Source: JBIKVP01 sp044356745 (lineage in GTDB: Bacteria > Pseudomonadota > Alphaproteobacteria > Rhizobiales > Beijerinckiaceae). Taken from it: a DNA stretch of 20,174 nt. Under the pieces are notes generated by a model. The model was given only the letters and a program-made list of their open reading frames with translations. It made no database searches and had not been told where the DNA came from. The stretch lies in assembly GCA_044356745.1 (NCBI GenBank), contig JBIKVP010000033.1, positions 1-20,174 on the forward strand. The letters run 5' to 3'. Positions 1-8,502 of this stretch are shown in pieces; position 1 is the stretch's first letter, and every line of letters starts with the position of its first letter. Made by a program: the position numbers and the translations under genes.

Positions 1-57
1 GGTGCGGTGGCGTTTCAAAAGCTCCTGACGTTGGTCTGGTTCTAAAAGCGTACCCAT
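1..57 (-). CDS. Start of a probable IS630-type transposase (partial)
   Basis: An ATG at 57-55 on the minus strand opens a reading frame that stays open to the window edge and gives MGTLLEPDQRQELLKRHRT. This resembles, from memory, the N-terminus of IS630-type transposases, which often begin with an ELL-KRHR segment ahead of the helix-turn-helix domain. Only 19 residues are visible and the ribosome-binding site upstream is weak, so the call rests on resemblance alone. If correct, the insertion sequence end should lie between 58 and about 123, but I could not define a terminal inverted repeat or a TA target duplication there. Confidence 0.35.
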   Translation of the reverse strand, partial: MGTLLEPDQRQELLKRHRT

Positions 58-123
58 ACCAAATTGGAATCAAAACAACCTTAATAAAAAGATAACGCCA
101 ACTCTTCACTCACGAGGGGTATA

Positions 124-2736
124 TTATGTTTGTGACGTATTTTTCTCGATTTGGGCTTTCACTTGCGCCACGAGTGCCGTGATTTCCTCAGATGTCGGCT
201 CACGCGGCTGCCACTCTTGTGCGCGTTGCTCAGCTTGGGTGATTTGAGCGGGGGACATACGTTCAGTAAGTCTCTTTTGGAGTGCAAGCGCAGTGTTTTC
301 TATCTCACGTTCGGTGAGACGGCTCTCTGGATAAGGATCGCGATCTGTTTCCGCTCGCATTGAGAGCAACACCCATTTTAAATCTTCAATATCATTTTTA
401 TAAATAAAATGTTCGAAAGAGGCGAATTCTTCTTCAGTATGCAGCCATGCTAGCATCACTTGCGCTTTAGCAACTCCAGCATCAGATGAAATAAATAAAA
501 GGTTTTCAGATAGAGAAATATTTTTTCCAACAAATCCCTCTTCATAAAACATCATTCCGAGATTACATGCTGAAGTAATATCATTATTGGAAAATGATTT
601 TAAATAATATTCGGCTTCTTTTGTCTCGTCTTTTTCAATACCTAAACCTTTTGAATACATGTACCCTAAACGAAATTGAGCGTGTCGATTGTTCATGAAT
701 GCTGATTTTTGGTACCATTCAAACGCTTTTGAGTAGTCTTGCTCTACACCAAGGCCACCGTAGTAAGCATGAGCAACGATATTATGACAATAGGCATCCC
801 TTTCTTTTATGCCTAGATGCGCCCAGTGTAGCATCTGAGCATAGTCAATTTCACATCCACCGCGACCTTCACAATAAAAATTGGCCATTTTTCCATAGGC
901 AATATAATGGCCTGCTTCTGCAGCTTGTTTATACCACTTGAAAGCTTCTTGAAGGTTGATCTGTGTACCGATGCCTTTTTCATAACAAAATCCCAAAAAA
1001 TACATGCAGTCATCATCTCCCTCCTGGGCACCTTTTTGCACATATGAGAATGCTTTTTCTTTGTTTTTGAGAGGGTTTGAATCGTCTTTATAGAAATTAC
1101 ATAGTGTGAAGTAAGTTCTTTTATTTCCCTTTGAGAGAGATTTTTCATACCATTCAAGGGCTTTTTCATAGTCTTTAGGGATGGTTATTCCTTTTTCAAA
1201 AACCTCTCCGATGTAATCTTCTGTATTTTCAATACCTAATTCTAAAGCTTTATAATACCATTCGAGGGCTTTGAGTGAATTGCACTCTTTATAACGAGCA
1301 TCATTATAAATTGAGCCTATACTTACTGAAACCTGTGTTCTTCCCCCTTCATAAGCCTTTAAATACCAGTACAAAGCTTTGTCATAGTTCTTGTCAACGC
1401 CGCTACCAACCTCATACATCCCTGCAAGCAAATCTTGTGCGTGGGCGTGATTTTGATCTGCTGCTAATTGAAACCACTTTGCCGCTTCAATATCATTGAA
1501 TAATTCGTAGGATGGAAAGTAATGGACACCCCCTAAAAAGAATTGTCCTTTCGCATTTCCCGTTTGGGCAGCTTGATTAAAACAAAAAACAGCCCTTTCT
1601 GTGTTAAAATAAGGTGATTTTTTTGAGGAGAAGTGTGCCCCTATGTCATTCCACACATCGACATCATCTTCCGCTGCAACATATTCTTGAACGAGAGCTG
1701 TGCCTTTTTCAAAATCCGCCTCAACGCCTTCGCCAAACATGAGCGCTTTGCCATAGTTGAGCTTGGCTCGTGCATATCCCTGCTCAACGGCTTTATTGAA
1801 ATAAGCTGCGGCTAATTCAAGATTTTTGGCAACTCCTTCACCCTCACGCAAATAATAGCCATACCGATTTTGTGCATATGCAAGCCCTTGATCCGCTGCT
1901 TTCTTTGCCCATTCAGCGGCTTTCTTAGGGGCTTCTTTTACGCCAATACTTTTTGAATAATAATACGCAAGTCTGTCTTGAGCGTTCGCATGGCCTTGTT
2001 TTGCGGCTTTGCGTGCCCAAAGTGCAGCTTTGCGCAGGTTGATCTGTGTACCTTTTCCTTTCTCGTAATAATACGCCAGTTTATCCTGAGCCTCTAGGTG
2101 TCCTTTTTCAGCGGCAATTTTATACCATTTAAATGAGAGCTCATCACTTTTTTCAACACCTATGCCACGGCTGTAATATCGAGCGAGTACATGACAGGCT
2201 CTAGCGTAACCTGAATCTGCGGATTTTTTCACCCAATAAAATGATTGTTTGTCGCATTTTTCAACACCAACCCCTTCACCATAGTAATATCCAAGGCGCC
2301 CTTCAGCTTCCGCATCACCTTGCAGGGCAGCTTTTTGTGTCCAGTCAAAAGCAAGTTGATCATTTTGCTCTATACCAAGTCCATTTTGATAGATAAGTCC
2401 CAATAATTTTTGCGATACTGCGTTGTTTTGATCTGCACCTAATTTTGCCCAGTGCAGCATAGATTCATAATCTTTGAGTTCATCATAATAATAAACAATT
2501 TCACCAAGTGCGACAGGGTCTTTTCTACTTGCAGGTTCTTTCATGAAATAAATTGCTTGTTGCAAATTTTTTACGTGACCACCGAGCCCTTTGTAATGTA
2601 CAATTCCCATATTGCGTTGCGCCCTCACATTCCCTAGTGCGGCATATTTTTCCCAAATGGGAATGGCGAATGCCCAATCTCCAGCTTCAGCTCGCGCTTT
2701 TGCTTCATCAAGTTCCTGATCAGCTGTGTCTGTCAT
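124..2736 (-). CDS. Large Sel1-like repeat (SLR/TPR) protein
   Basis: An 870-residue protein built almost entirely of about twenty Sel1-like repeats of roughly 36 residues. The recurring pattern is A--LG--Y--G-GV--D---A--WY-KAA--G, for example in the stretches containing LGYMYSKGLGIEKD and LGFCYEKGIGTQ. Sel1 repeats are alpha-alpha solenoids that act as protein-protein scaffolds. In alphaproteobacteria they occur in regulators such as ExoR and in polarity factors, but nothing here assigns a partner. No signal peptide or membrane segment is visible, so a cytoplasmic location is likely. The C-terminal ~75 residues leave the repeat pattern and are charged and probably helical (RMSPAQITQAEQRAQEW), a tail common on such proteins. 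I chose ATG 2736 over an in-frame TTG at 2775, which has no Shine-Dalgarno. Transcription may continue from the nuclease-like gene upstream, 139 bp away in the same direction. Confidence 0.85.
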   Translation of the reverse strand: MTDTADQELDEAKARAEAGDWAFAIPIWEKYAALGNVRAQRNMGIVHYKGLGGHVKNLQQAIYFMKEPASRKDPVALGEIVYYYDELKDYESMLHWAKLGADQNNAVSQKLLGLIYQNGLGIEQNDQLAFDWTQKAALQGDAEAEGRLGYYYGEGVGVEKCDKQSFYWVKKSADSGYARACHVLARYYSRGIGVEKSDELSFKWYKIAAEKGHLEAQDKLAYYYEKGKGTQINLRKAALWARKAAKQGHANAQDRLAYYYSKSIGVKEAPKKAAEWAKKAADQGLAYAQNRYGYYLREGEGVAKNLELAAAYFNKAVEQGYARAKLNYGKALMFGEGVEADFEKGTALVQEYVAAEDDVDVWNDIGAHFSSKKSPYFNTERAVFCFNQAAQTGNAKGQFFLGGVHYFPSYELFNDIEAAKWFQLAADQNHAHAQDLLAGMYEVGSGVDKNYDKALYWYLKAYEGGRTQVSVSIGSIYNDARYKECNSLKALEWYYKALELGIENTEDYIGEVFEKGITIPKDYEKALEWYEKSLSKGNKRTYFTLCNFYKDDSNPLKNKEKAFSYVQKGAQEGDDDCMYFLGFCYEKGIGTQINLQEAFKWYKQAAEAGHYIAYGKMANFYCEGRGGCEIDYAQMLHWAHLGIKERDAYCHNIVAHAYYGGLGVEQDYSKAFEWYQKSAFMNNRHAQFRLGYMYSKGLGIEKDETKEAEYYLKSFSNNDITSACNLGMMFYEEGFVGKNISLSENLLFISSDAGVAKAQVMLAWLHTEEEFASFEHFIYKNDIEDLKWVLLSMRAETDRDPYPESRLTEREIENTALALQKRLTERMSPAQITQAEQRAQEWQPREPTSEEITALVAQVKAQIEKNTSQT

Positions 2737-2857
2737 GGGCGAAGGGCTTTCCAACAAGAAATCTATGCGGTGCAATCATACGTTTGCGCGCAATCGCAAG
2801 CAATGCGACTTCTGAGTAGGATGAGAGAGTATCGTAAACCCTTGTTAGCGCGTCATG

Positions 2858-2877
2858 AGCAAGAGCTCACTCTTGCT
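2858..2877 (-). terminator. Perfect 8-bp hairpin at the end of the nuclease-like gene
   Basis: AGCAAGAG, a 4-base loop and CTCTTGCT form a perfect stem that overlaps the TAG stop codon (2878-2876) of the minus-strand gene. No U-run follows on the minus strand, so this is not a canonical intrinsic terminator. It could protect the mRNA 3' end or partly attenuate read-through into the Sel1-repeat gene. Confidence 0.35.
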
Positions 2878-3856
2878 AGTGCAACATCGCCGTTTGGTGT
2901 GGTCGCGAAGGCGGCAAGGGAGTTGACACAGTGTTGGGTGTCGCATTGCTTGGCGCAACCTTGGGAAGAGGTGCGGGGATCACGTTTGTATTCGCTTGCG
3001 GCTGTGGTTGTTGTATCTTTGGGCTGTCAGCCAGCATTTTCCATGATGCGCCTGCTTCCATACGTGCGGTGAGATCATGTTCACCGATGCGGCACGTGGC
3101 TTCTGGAATAACGCCTGCGACAATTTGCGCCATGGGCAGCGCGCGATGACGGCACGTGATCTGGCGATGACGGGTGAGCAATTCAAGCTGTGTGGCCATG
3201 CGCTGCGCACAAGGGACATTCTGGCCATTGAGCAAGCGACACATTTGGTCGGGAGCAGGAACGTCAAGACCCGCGAGCGTTATAACCACGCCCCCTTGTT
3301 TGAGCGTGCGGCCATCGCGCACCTCCACATCGGTCATAACATGTTCGACCCACGATTGCGGACGCGATAATGAATTGCTTTGTTGTGCAGGGATGGCGAG
3401 AGCGCCCGTGACCGTCACATCCTCTTTGGGGGTAAGGTGTGTATCAGGACGCGCTGGTGTTGTCGGGGCGAGTGAAGCGATTGCTTTTGCGTTTTGAGCA
3501 GTGGTATAAGCACGCATCAAGCTTTGAAAATCGGGTGCTTTACGCGTCTCTTGATCTTGGTGCGCGATCAACATAAGCGGCTTTTGATGCTCATTGTGAT
3601 CGGTGGCCACATGCTCTTGCTGCTGATGAGACATACTCATCAAGGCTGGAAAGAAAATTGCACCGGCAAGCAAAAGAGCGCCTGATCCGCGACTGAAAAT
3701 AGATGTGGATACATTGCCATTGAGCAAGCGCATCGGTGCTATTGCACACGTTCCACGATGCGGACGGCTTGTGCCGTCTTGCATTGACGTTGTGCATGGC
3801 GTTCTGCCAAAGGTGGGTAACCCCACATACTTCAAACATGATGCGACGTTGAACAT
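2876..3856 (-). CDS. Membrane-anchored degenerate SNase-like (thermonuclease-fold) protein
   Basis: A 326-residue protein. Residues 59-75 (ALLLAGAIFFPALM) form one hydrophobic segment after a ~58-residue basic N-terminus, suggesting a signal-anchor with the rest in the periplasm. Residues ~175-273 fit the staphylococcal nuclease family of alphaproteobacteria (DGRTL..., ITLAGLDVP, CRLLNGQNVPC, DLTARM), including the C...C spacing of ExoI-type members (C206, C216, C235, C255). The catalytic positions look lost: GDT reads GRT at 182-184, the arginine of RLAGID is T193, the glutamate of DAPE is absent, and no DRYGR motif is found. I infer a non-catalytic domain. The last ~45 residues are proline- and glutamine-rich. 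ATG 3856 is well supported by AAGGAA seven bases upstream. An in-frame ATG at 3733 would give a shorter, signal-peptide-like N-terminus but lacks a ribosome-binding site. The gene diverges from cpaB, but no functional link to pili is shown. Confidence 0.65.
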   Translation of the reverse strand: MFNVASCLKYVGLPTFGRTPCTTSMQDGTSRPHRGTCAIAPMRLLNGNVSTSIFSRGSGALLLAGAIFFPALMSMSHQQQEHVATDHNEHQKPLMLIAHQDQETRKAPDFQSLMRAYTTAQNAKAIASLAPTTPARPDTHLTPKEDVTVTGALAIPAQQSNSLSRPQSWVEHVMTDVEVRDGRTLKQGGVVITLAGLDVPAPDQMCRLLNGQNVPCAQRMATQLELLTRHRQITCRHRALPMAQIVAGVIPEATCRIGEHDLTARMEAGASWKMLADSPKIQQPQPQANTNVIPAPLPKVAPSNATPNTVSTPLPPSRPHQTAMLH

Positions 3857-4156
3857 GTCGCGGTTCCTTATGATGATCTAAAAATAAAATAACCAATACG
3901 AATCATGATCAACTAAAGATATTAATGTCTAGCGAGAGAATGGTAAAAAGAGAAGTCTTTTTTATATTATGATTTTCAAGTAATGAATCATATTCTATCC
4001 ATCATTTGTTAGGCATAAGCTTGAGTATCGTTTGTTCACCAAATATTTAATACGATTGGTTTTTTCGCAATCTCCTTTAGACTTCCTTCATCATCCGAGC
4101 GTCCAATACACGGATCAAGAGCAATCTGTTTTTAGCGATTGGTGCGGATAAAGACA
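3857..4156. promoter_or_regulatory. Divergent intergenic region upstream of the pilus operon
   Basis: This AT-rich 300-bp stretch separates the divergent nuclease-like gene and cpaB and must hold promoters for both if they are transcribed from here. A loose candidate for cpaB is TTGAGT at 4021-4026 followed 17 bases later by TATTTA at 4044-4049, a poor -10 match. I see no gene and no clear operator. The flp pilin and cpaA genes that usually precede cpaB are absent. Confidence 0.4.
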
Positions 4157-5047
4157 ATGCGTAGTCAAACATTCATCATGATTGGAATGGCCGCAACATG
4201 TGGTGTGCTGGCGATTTCAGCAGGGCGCGTGTGGCTGGATCGGCAATCAAATGCGCGTTTGCAACAACTGGAGGCGCAGGTTAAGCCTCAAAAAACACGC
4301 ACGATTGTCGTTGCTGGGTTGCCAGTGCGCTATGGCACGAGCATGGGGCCACAGCATTTTCGTGAAATTCCTTGGCCTGAAGGAACCCCTCTTCCGAAAG
4401 GCGCTTTTGAAACGATCAGTGATGTTCTCAAGGCTAACCCACAACGTGTTGCTTTAGAGGCCATTGAAGAAAACGAAGTTGTTTTACAAGGCAAGATTAC
4501 AGGACCTGGACAACGCGCCATTTTATCAAGTTTACTTCAGGAAAATATGACGGCTGTCACTGTTCGCGTGTCCGATATTAATGGCGTTGGTGGCTTTATT
4601 ATGCCCGGAGATCATGTTGATGTCATGGTGACACGCCAAAATGAGAGCAAAGGCCATACGGATATTCTGCTTCAGAATGTGCGAGTCCTCGGCATTGATC
4701 AACTTGCAGATGATAAAAGCGATAAACCGATTGTGGCGCGTGCCGTAACGCTAGAAACGCCGCTCGCATCCGCGCAGCAGTTGGCGCTCGCGAATGCGGT
4801 GGGTACGGTGTCTCTTGTGTTGCGTCGTGCTGGTGAAGTTAATCAAGTAGCTTTGCGCCGCTTAACATCGGAAGAATTGGGACAAAATGCGGCTGTTTCG
4901 CAACAGATGGTTGTGTCTCAAGCACCGGATGATAAAAAAGAACTGGTCACCGCAACGCTGACACAGCAACCTGTCTCAGTAACTGTTGGTGTGATTCGAG
5001 GCATGGAGCGCAAGGATTATAGCGTTCCAGTTTATAATAAGTTTTAA
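4157..5047 (+). CDS. cpaB: Tad pilus assembly protein CpaB/RcpC
   Basis: A 296-residue protein of the CpaB/RcpC family, the periplasmic partner of the Tad secretin, anchored in the inner membrane. Residues 5-23 (TFIMIGMAATCGVLAISAG) form the N-terminal membrane anchor. A SAF domain spans ~48-115 (IVVAGLPVRYGTSM, then IPWPEGTPLP) and the RcpC domain starts near 131 (MTAVTVRVSDINGVGGFIMPG). These domains are thought to bind peptidoglycan or carbohydrate and to stabilise the secretin. The frame is open back to TTG 4139 and GTG 4142, but ATG 4157 gives the cleanest anchor and has GGA eight bases upstream. cpaC follows after 198 bp containing a long hairpin. As first gene of the block it is probably the promoter-proximal member of the operon. 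Confidence 0.93.
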   Translation: MRSQTFIMIGMAATCGVLAISAGRVWLDRQSNARLQQLEAQVKPQKTRTIVVAGLPVRYGTSMGPQHFREIPWPEGTPLPKGAFETISDVLKANPQRVALEAIEENEVVLQGKITGPGQRAILSSLLQENMTAVTVRVSDINGVGGFIMPGDHVDVMVTRQNESKGHTDILLQNVRVLGIDQLADDKSDKPIVARAVTLETPLASAQQLALANAVGTVSLVLRRAGEVNQVALRRLTSEELGQNAAVSQQMVVSQAPDDKKELVTATLTQQPVSVTVGVIRGMERKDYSVPVYNKF

Positions 5048-5151
5048 GTCAAAAGTGGTGCGGGTGTTCAAGCAACATCATCACAAATTTTTTTAAGTAA
5101 TGCTGTTTTCAAAGCGTGTGGGACGGGAATCAAACATGCTTGGGGAGGCAA

Positions 5152-5192
5152 CATCAGAGAAAGCTCATTGTATAATGAGCCTTTCTCTGATG
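5152..5192. other. Long intergenic hairpin between cpaB and cpaC
   Basis: CATCAGAGAAAGCTCATT (5152-5169), a GTAT loop, and AATGAGC/CTTTCTCTGATG (5174-5192) form an 18-bp stem with one bulged C. No T-run follows on either strand, so it is not a classical terminator. It could be an mRNA-processing or stabilising element that sets cpaB and cpaC levels independently. TATAAT occurs at 5171-5176 in the loop, but no -35 lies at the right distance. Confidence 0.75.
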
Positions 5193-5245
5193 ACGCTTCA
5201 CACATTTAATTGTATATGGCGTGAATTGTTTGAGGAGTTTTGAGA

Positions 5246-6775
5246 ATGTGGGCGGGAATTGGCTGGCTGAAGCGCCAGCATAAGGATCACAGAAATGATC
5301 CGCAGCGCACAAATGATGTGCATGGAAAGTCGGATTTTCCAACTTTGTCGCATCAAAAATCATATTCAGCCAAAGTGGCTTCAGCGTTTTTTACACCTGT
5401 TTTGGTGTTTAGCCTTTTTGCTGTTCCGCTTGTTGTGAGCGTTCCTACACTTGCGCGGGAGCGCACGGTGAGTTTTTCTCCAAGCAGCAAAGTCTCGATG
5501 CTCAGTGTGACCTTGGGCAAATCACAAACCATTCGTTTGAACACGTCCTATGTGGACATCGTCGTGGGAGATCCTTCCGTCGCTGATGCGATGCCCCTAA
5601 CCGATCAGTCGCTTTATGTTTTGGGCAAAAAAGCCGGCACGACAAACGTTTCAATCTATGATCAGAATAAAAAACTTGTTGGCATTATTGACGTTGAAGT
5701 GTCACTCAACACCAACCGCCTCAATGATGAAGTGCAGCGTCGTTTGCCGAATGCGGGCGTGAGTGTATCGTCCGTCAATGGTCAGGTCATGCTCTCAGGG
5801 GATGTGCCCGATAGCACAACGGCGGACAAAGCTGTTACACTTGCCAAGCAATTCAGCCCAGATGTGATCAATTCACTGTCGATTTCGCGTCCGCAGCAGG
5901 TCATGCTTGAAGTGCGTTTTCTTGAAGCATCGCGCGGAGCCAATAAAGAATTGGGTGTACGCTGGGATTTAACGTCAGAACAACTGACAGCAGTAAGTGG
6001 TCTTACGACTCTTCTAACAGGTACAGCTGCGCCGTTTGGTTCGGTTCTGGGGCGTATTTTAGGGCAGGGCGTACAGGTTGATGCTTTGATCCAGCTGATG
6101 GAAGACAAAAATATTGCCCGCCGGTTGGCTGAGCCAAACCTTGTTGCGCTTTCAGGTGAAAAGGCGAGTTTTTTGGCGGGGGGGGAATATCCTTATCCTG
6201 TTTCGGCGCAAAATGGTCAGATCAGTATTGAGTTTAAAAAGTTCGGTGTTGGCTTGACATTCACCCCTGTTGTTTTGGGCAATGGTGTCATTAATCTCAA
6301 GATTGAACCTGAGGTGAGCCAGCTAGATAATATCAACCGTGTGAGTATTGGCGGTGTTACTGTTCCCGGTTTGATTGTGCGTCGCGCCTCAACCATGGTA
6401 GAATTACGTGACGGCCAGAGCTTTGCAATTGCGGGTTTGCTTCAGAGCATTAATCAAGAAGCGCAGCAGCAGCTTCCTTGGCTGGGTGATGTGCCGATTT
6501 TAGGCGCGCTTTTTCGCAGCACGGCTTATCAGCGCAACGAAACAGATCTTGCGATTATTATCACGCCGCGTCTGGTTCAACCGGCTAAACCAGGGCAGAG
6601 ATTACGCTCACCCCTTGATAGCTCTGTCCCCGGAAATGATGTCGATTATTTTCTGATGGGCAAGGGCGAGGTTAAGCAAAAAGACCTCAAGCAAGTCTCA
6701 CTCGAGCCAAAGTCACAGCCAAGCGGGCATATTCTTGAGCTGACAGCGACAGGAGGCCATGATGTCGGTCGCTAA
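5246..6775 (+). CDS. cpaC: Tad pilus outer-membrane secretin CpaC/RcpA
   Basis: A 509-residue secretin that forms the outer-membrane channel through which the Flp pilus leaves. A hydrophobic signal segment sits unusually far in, at ~48-70 (VLVFSLFAVPLVVSVPTLA), after a 40-residue charged leader. The pilus-secretin N-domain lies at ~75-150 (VDIVVGDPSVADAMPL), a BON-like domain at ~155-215, and the secretin core at ~285-445 with AGGEYPYPV (311-319), VELRDGQSFAIAGLL and DVPILGALF. ATG 5246 has GAGGAG eight bases upstream, while the TTG at 5240 lies too close to that site. A run of eight G (6178-6185) falls inside the coding sequence at AGGE, so loss or gain of one base would truncate the protein. 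The stop overlaps the start of the next gene, giving likely translational coupling. Confidence 0.95.
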   Translation: MWAGIGWLKRQHKDHRNDPQRTNDVHGKSDFPTLSHQKSYSAKVASAFFTPVLVFSLFAVPLVVSVPTLARERTVSFSPSSKVSMLSVTLGKSQTIRLNTSYVDIVVGDPSVADAMPLTDQSLYVLGKKAGTTNVSIYDQNKKLVGIIDVEVSLNTNRLNDEVQRRLPNAGVSVSSVNGQVMLSGDVPDSTTADKAVTLAKQFSPDVINSLSISRPQQVMLEVRFLEASRGANKELGVRWDLTSEQLTAVSGLTTLLTGTAAPFGSVLGRILGQGVQVDALIQLMEDKNIARRLAEPNLVALSGEKASFLAGGEYPYPVSAQNGQISIEFKKFGVGLTFTPVVLGNGVINLKIEPEVSQLDNINRVSIGGVTVPGLIVRRASTMVELRDGQSFAIAGLLQSINQEAQQQLPWLGDVPILGALFRSTAYQRNETDLAIIITPRLVQPAKPGQRLRSPLDSSVPGNDVDYFLMGKGEVKQKDLKQVSLEPKSQPSGHILELTATGGHDVGR

Positions 6776-7064
6776 AATCATGATGTCCTGTACTGCTAAA
6801 CTCCCCCTCATCGCAATCATAGGATCAACGCTTTATCTGACAGGATGTGGCGATTATCTCTCACGTCGTGAGACAATCACATCTTATGCGGGGGATGCTG
6901 TAGCAGCTAATAAAGTGATCCACACGATTGATCCATGGCCGCGCTCTGCACAAAATACCCGTATTCCTGCTAATGCAGAGCGGATGCAGCGTGTACATGA
7001 GCGTTACCGCACGCGCGCAGATGCAGAAGAAGATTCGACGGCATCAAGCGCAACAACTGAATAA
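6762..7064 (+). CDS. Small CpaD-like lipoprotein of the Tad locus
   Basis: A 100-residue predicted lipoprotein. A hydrophobic stretch (LPLIAIIGSTLYLTGC) ends in a lipobox with cysteine at residue 29. The mature part contains RRETIT, GDAVAANKVIHTIDPWP and an Arg-rich, Glu-rich tail. The GDAVAANK...IDPWP block resembles the short CpaD-type proteins found after cpaC in some alphaproteobacteria. It is much shorter than Caulobacter CpaD (about 220 residues), so I give no symbol. It probably acts at the outer membrane as an accessory or pilotin-like partner of the secretin. AGGAGG at 6751-6756 precedes two adjacent ATGs, and I chose 6762 (five-base spacing) over 6759 (two). It overlaps the cpaC 3' end by 14 bp. 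Its stop codon runs into a 14-base A/T palindrome. Confidence 0.75.
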   Translation: MSVAKIMMSCTAKLPLIAIIGSTLYLTGCGDYLSRRETITSYAGDAVAANKVIHTIDPWPRSAQNTRIPANAERMQRVHERYRTRADAEEDSTASSATTE

Positions 7065-7173
7065 AAAATATTTTTTCATTTAAAGAAAACATCTTAGACA
7101 ATTTTTATGTGTTTTTACGCTAAGTTATTGGACATTTTTTATTTTGAATTGTGCGTTAGGTTGAGTTGCTTTT

Positions 7174-8331
7174 ATGGCGAAAGAGACTGCTTCAGTCGAT
7201 AATGTCCATCTGGTTCTCATCAGTAAGGACACGGATTTTGTCAGCGGCACGCAGCTTGCCTTGGCTGCGGGCGGGCGCAATGTCGGCTTTGTCACGATGG
7301 CTGAAACCATTGAACAAGCGCTTGTCATGCCTGAATTCGAGACGGCGAGCATTGTCGTGGCCGATGTTGATGCGACACAGCGTGATCAACTCGTTTCCCT
7401 TCAACGCATGATGGTGCGCCTTCAGGGTAAAGATATTCCGGTTGTTGTTCTCACCGATACCTTTGATGATTCTGTTGCGCGTTGGCTTATTCAAATTCGC
7501 GTCACGGATTTTCTTAAAAAACCTGTCACTCCTGAAGAGGTGTTGGCTGCGTGTATCAAAGCGCTCAAAGGCATGACAGGAGAAGATCATCAGGCGCGGA
7601 TATTTTCACTTATTCCAGCTGCAGGCGGTGTGGGCGTGACGGCTCTTGCCATTGAAATGGCGATGCAGCTTATGGGGGCAGGTAAGCTGACAACTGGTGC
7701 AACATGTTTGGTTGATCTTGATTTCCAAAACGGCGCTTGTGCGGATTATCTTGATTTGGAGCCGCGTTTTGATTTACGCGAGCTCGGTCCAAGCGGTTCG
7801 CGTCTTGATCAGCAATTGCTTGATGTCATGCTCTCCCGCCACACATCAGGATTGTTTGTTTTATCGGCGATCACAAAGCCTGTTGAAGTCCCTAATATGG
7901 ATGTGAACATCGTCTTGCGGCTGCTAGATTTAATCTCTAGCCGTTTTGAGAGTGTCATCCTTGATTTACCGCGCGCTTGGATGCCGTGGACGGATGATAT
8001 TGTTACAGGATCAGACCATCTCTTTGTTGTCACCGATATGACAGTGCCCGGTTTACGCTTGGCACGGCGCACCGCTTTAGCGCTCACGGAGCGTTTTCAG
8101 AATGACGTCAAGCCAAAAGTCATCGTCAATCGTTTTCAAAAGCCAGCACTCTTTGGCACGGGCTTGCGTCAATCCGATATTGAACGTGCACTCAATGGTT
8201 TGACATTTTATACTGTCACCAACTCTTATCTTGTGTTGCGCGAAGCGATTGATCGGGGCGTATCGCTCTCGGATGTTAAGGGCGGCAATCCTGTGTCACA
8301 GGATGTGAAGAAAATCCTTTTTTCGCGTTAA
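7174..8331 (+). CDS. cpaE: Tad pilus localisation ATPase-like protein CpaE/TadZ
   Basis: A 385-residue protein with a receiver-like domain at ~10-132 followed by a MinD/ParA-fold domain at ~140-385. CpaE/TadZ proteins place the pilus machine at the pole and interact with the CpaF ATPase on the cytoplasmic face. The receiver-like part keeps VVADVD (61-66), VVLTD and FLKKPV, but whether it is phosphorylated cannot be told. The ATPase part has AAGGVGVTA at 149-157 in place of the deviant Walker A KGGxGKT: both lysines are missing (A150, V155). DLD at 181-183 marks the Walker A' position. A non-canonical P-loop is a known trait of the TadZ family, so this is not evidence of decay. ATG 7174 has only a weak ribosome-binding site. 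The gene follows the lipoprotein after 109 bp of AT-rich DNA that may carry an internal promoter. Confidence 0.92.
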   Translation: MAKETASVDNVHLVLISKDTDFVSGTQLALAAGGRNVGFVTMAETIEQALVMPEFETASIVVADVDATQRDQLVSLQRMMVRLQGKDIPVVVLTDTFDDSVARWLIQIRVTDFLKKPVTPEEVLAACIKALKGMTGEDHQARIFSLIPAAGGVGVTALAIEMAMQLMGAGKLTTGATCLVDLDFQNGACADYLDLEPRFDLRELGPSGSRLDQQLLDVMLSRHTSGLFVLSAITKPVEVPNMDVNIVLRLLDLISSRFESVILDLPRAWMPWTDDIVTGSDHLFVVTDMTVPGLRLARRTALALTERFQNDVKPKVIVNRFQKPALFGTGLRQSDIERALNGLTFYTVTNSYLVLREAIDRGVSLSDVKGGNPVSQDVKKILFSR

Positions 8332-8502
8332 TGCTGAACCTATGTCTTGCATGGTTCGTCGTCATTGCGAGTTCCCAAAACAGTCTTGTGCCCTCCTGTT
8401 CAGCCCACAAAAAAGGCGTGACAAATCCAACAAAGTTTAACGATTCAATTTAAGGGGTTTAGACGTTTTTCTGTCACTCTCATCTTTGGGAGACTGAAGA
8501 TT

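Noticed and set aside
7063..7076. AAAAAATATTTTTT palindrome after the CpaD-like gene as a terminator
   Set aside because: It is A/T only with no loop and no G/C stem. It is expected in AT-rich spacers and does not support termination.
8357..8371. CGTCGTCATTGCGAG between cpaE and cpaF as a repeat element
   Set aside because: It resembles a half of known alphaproteobacterial intergenic palindromes, but there is no second arm nearby and it is too short to call.
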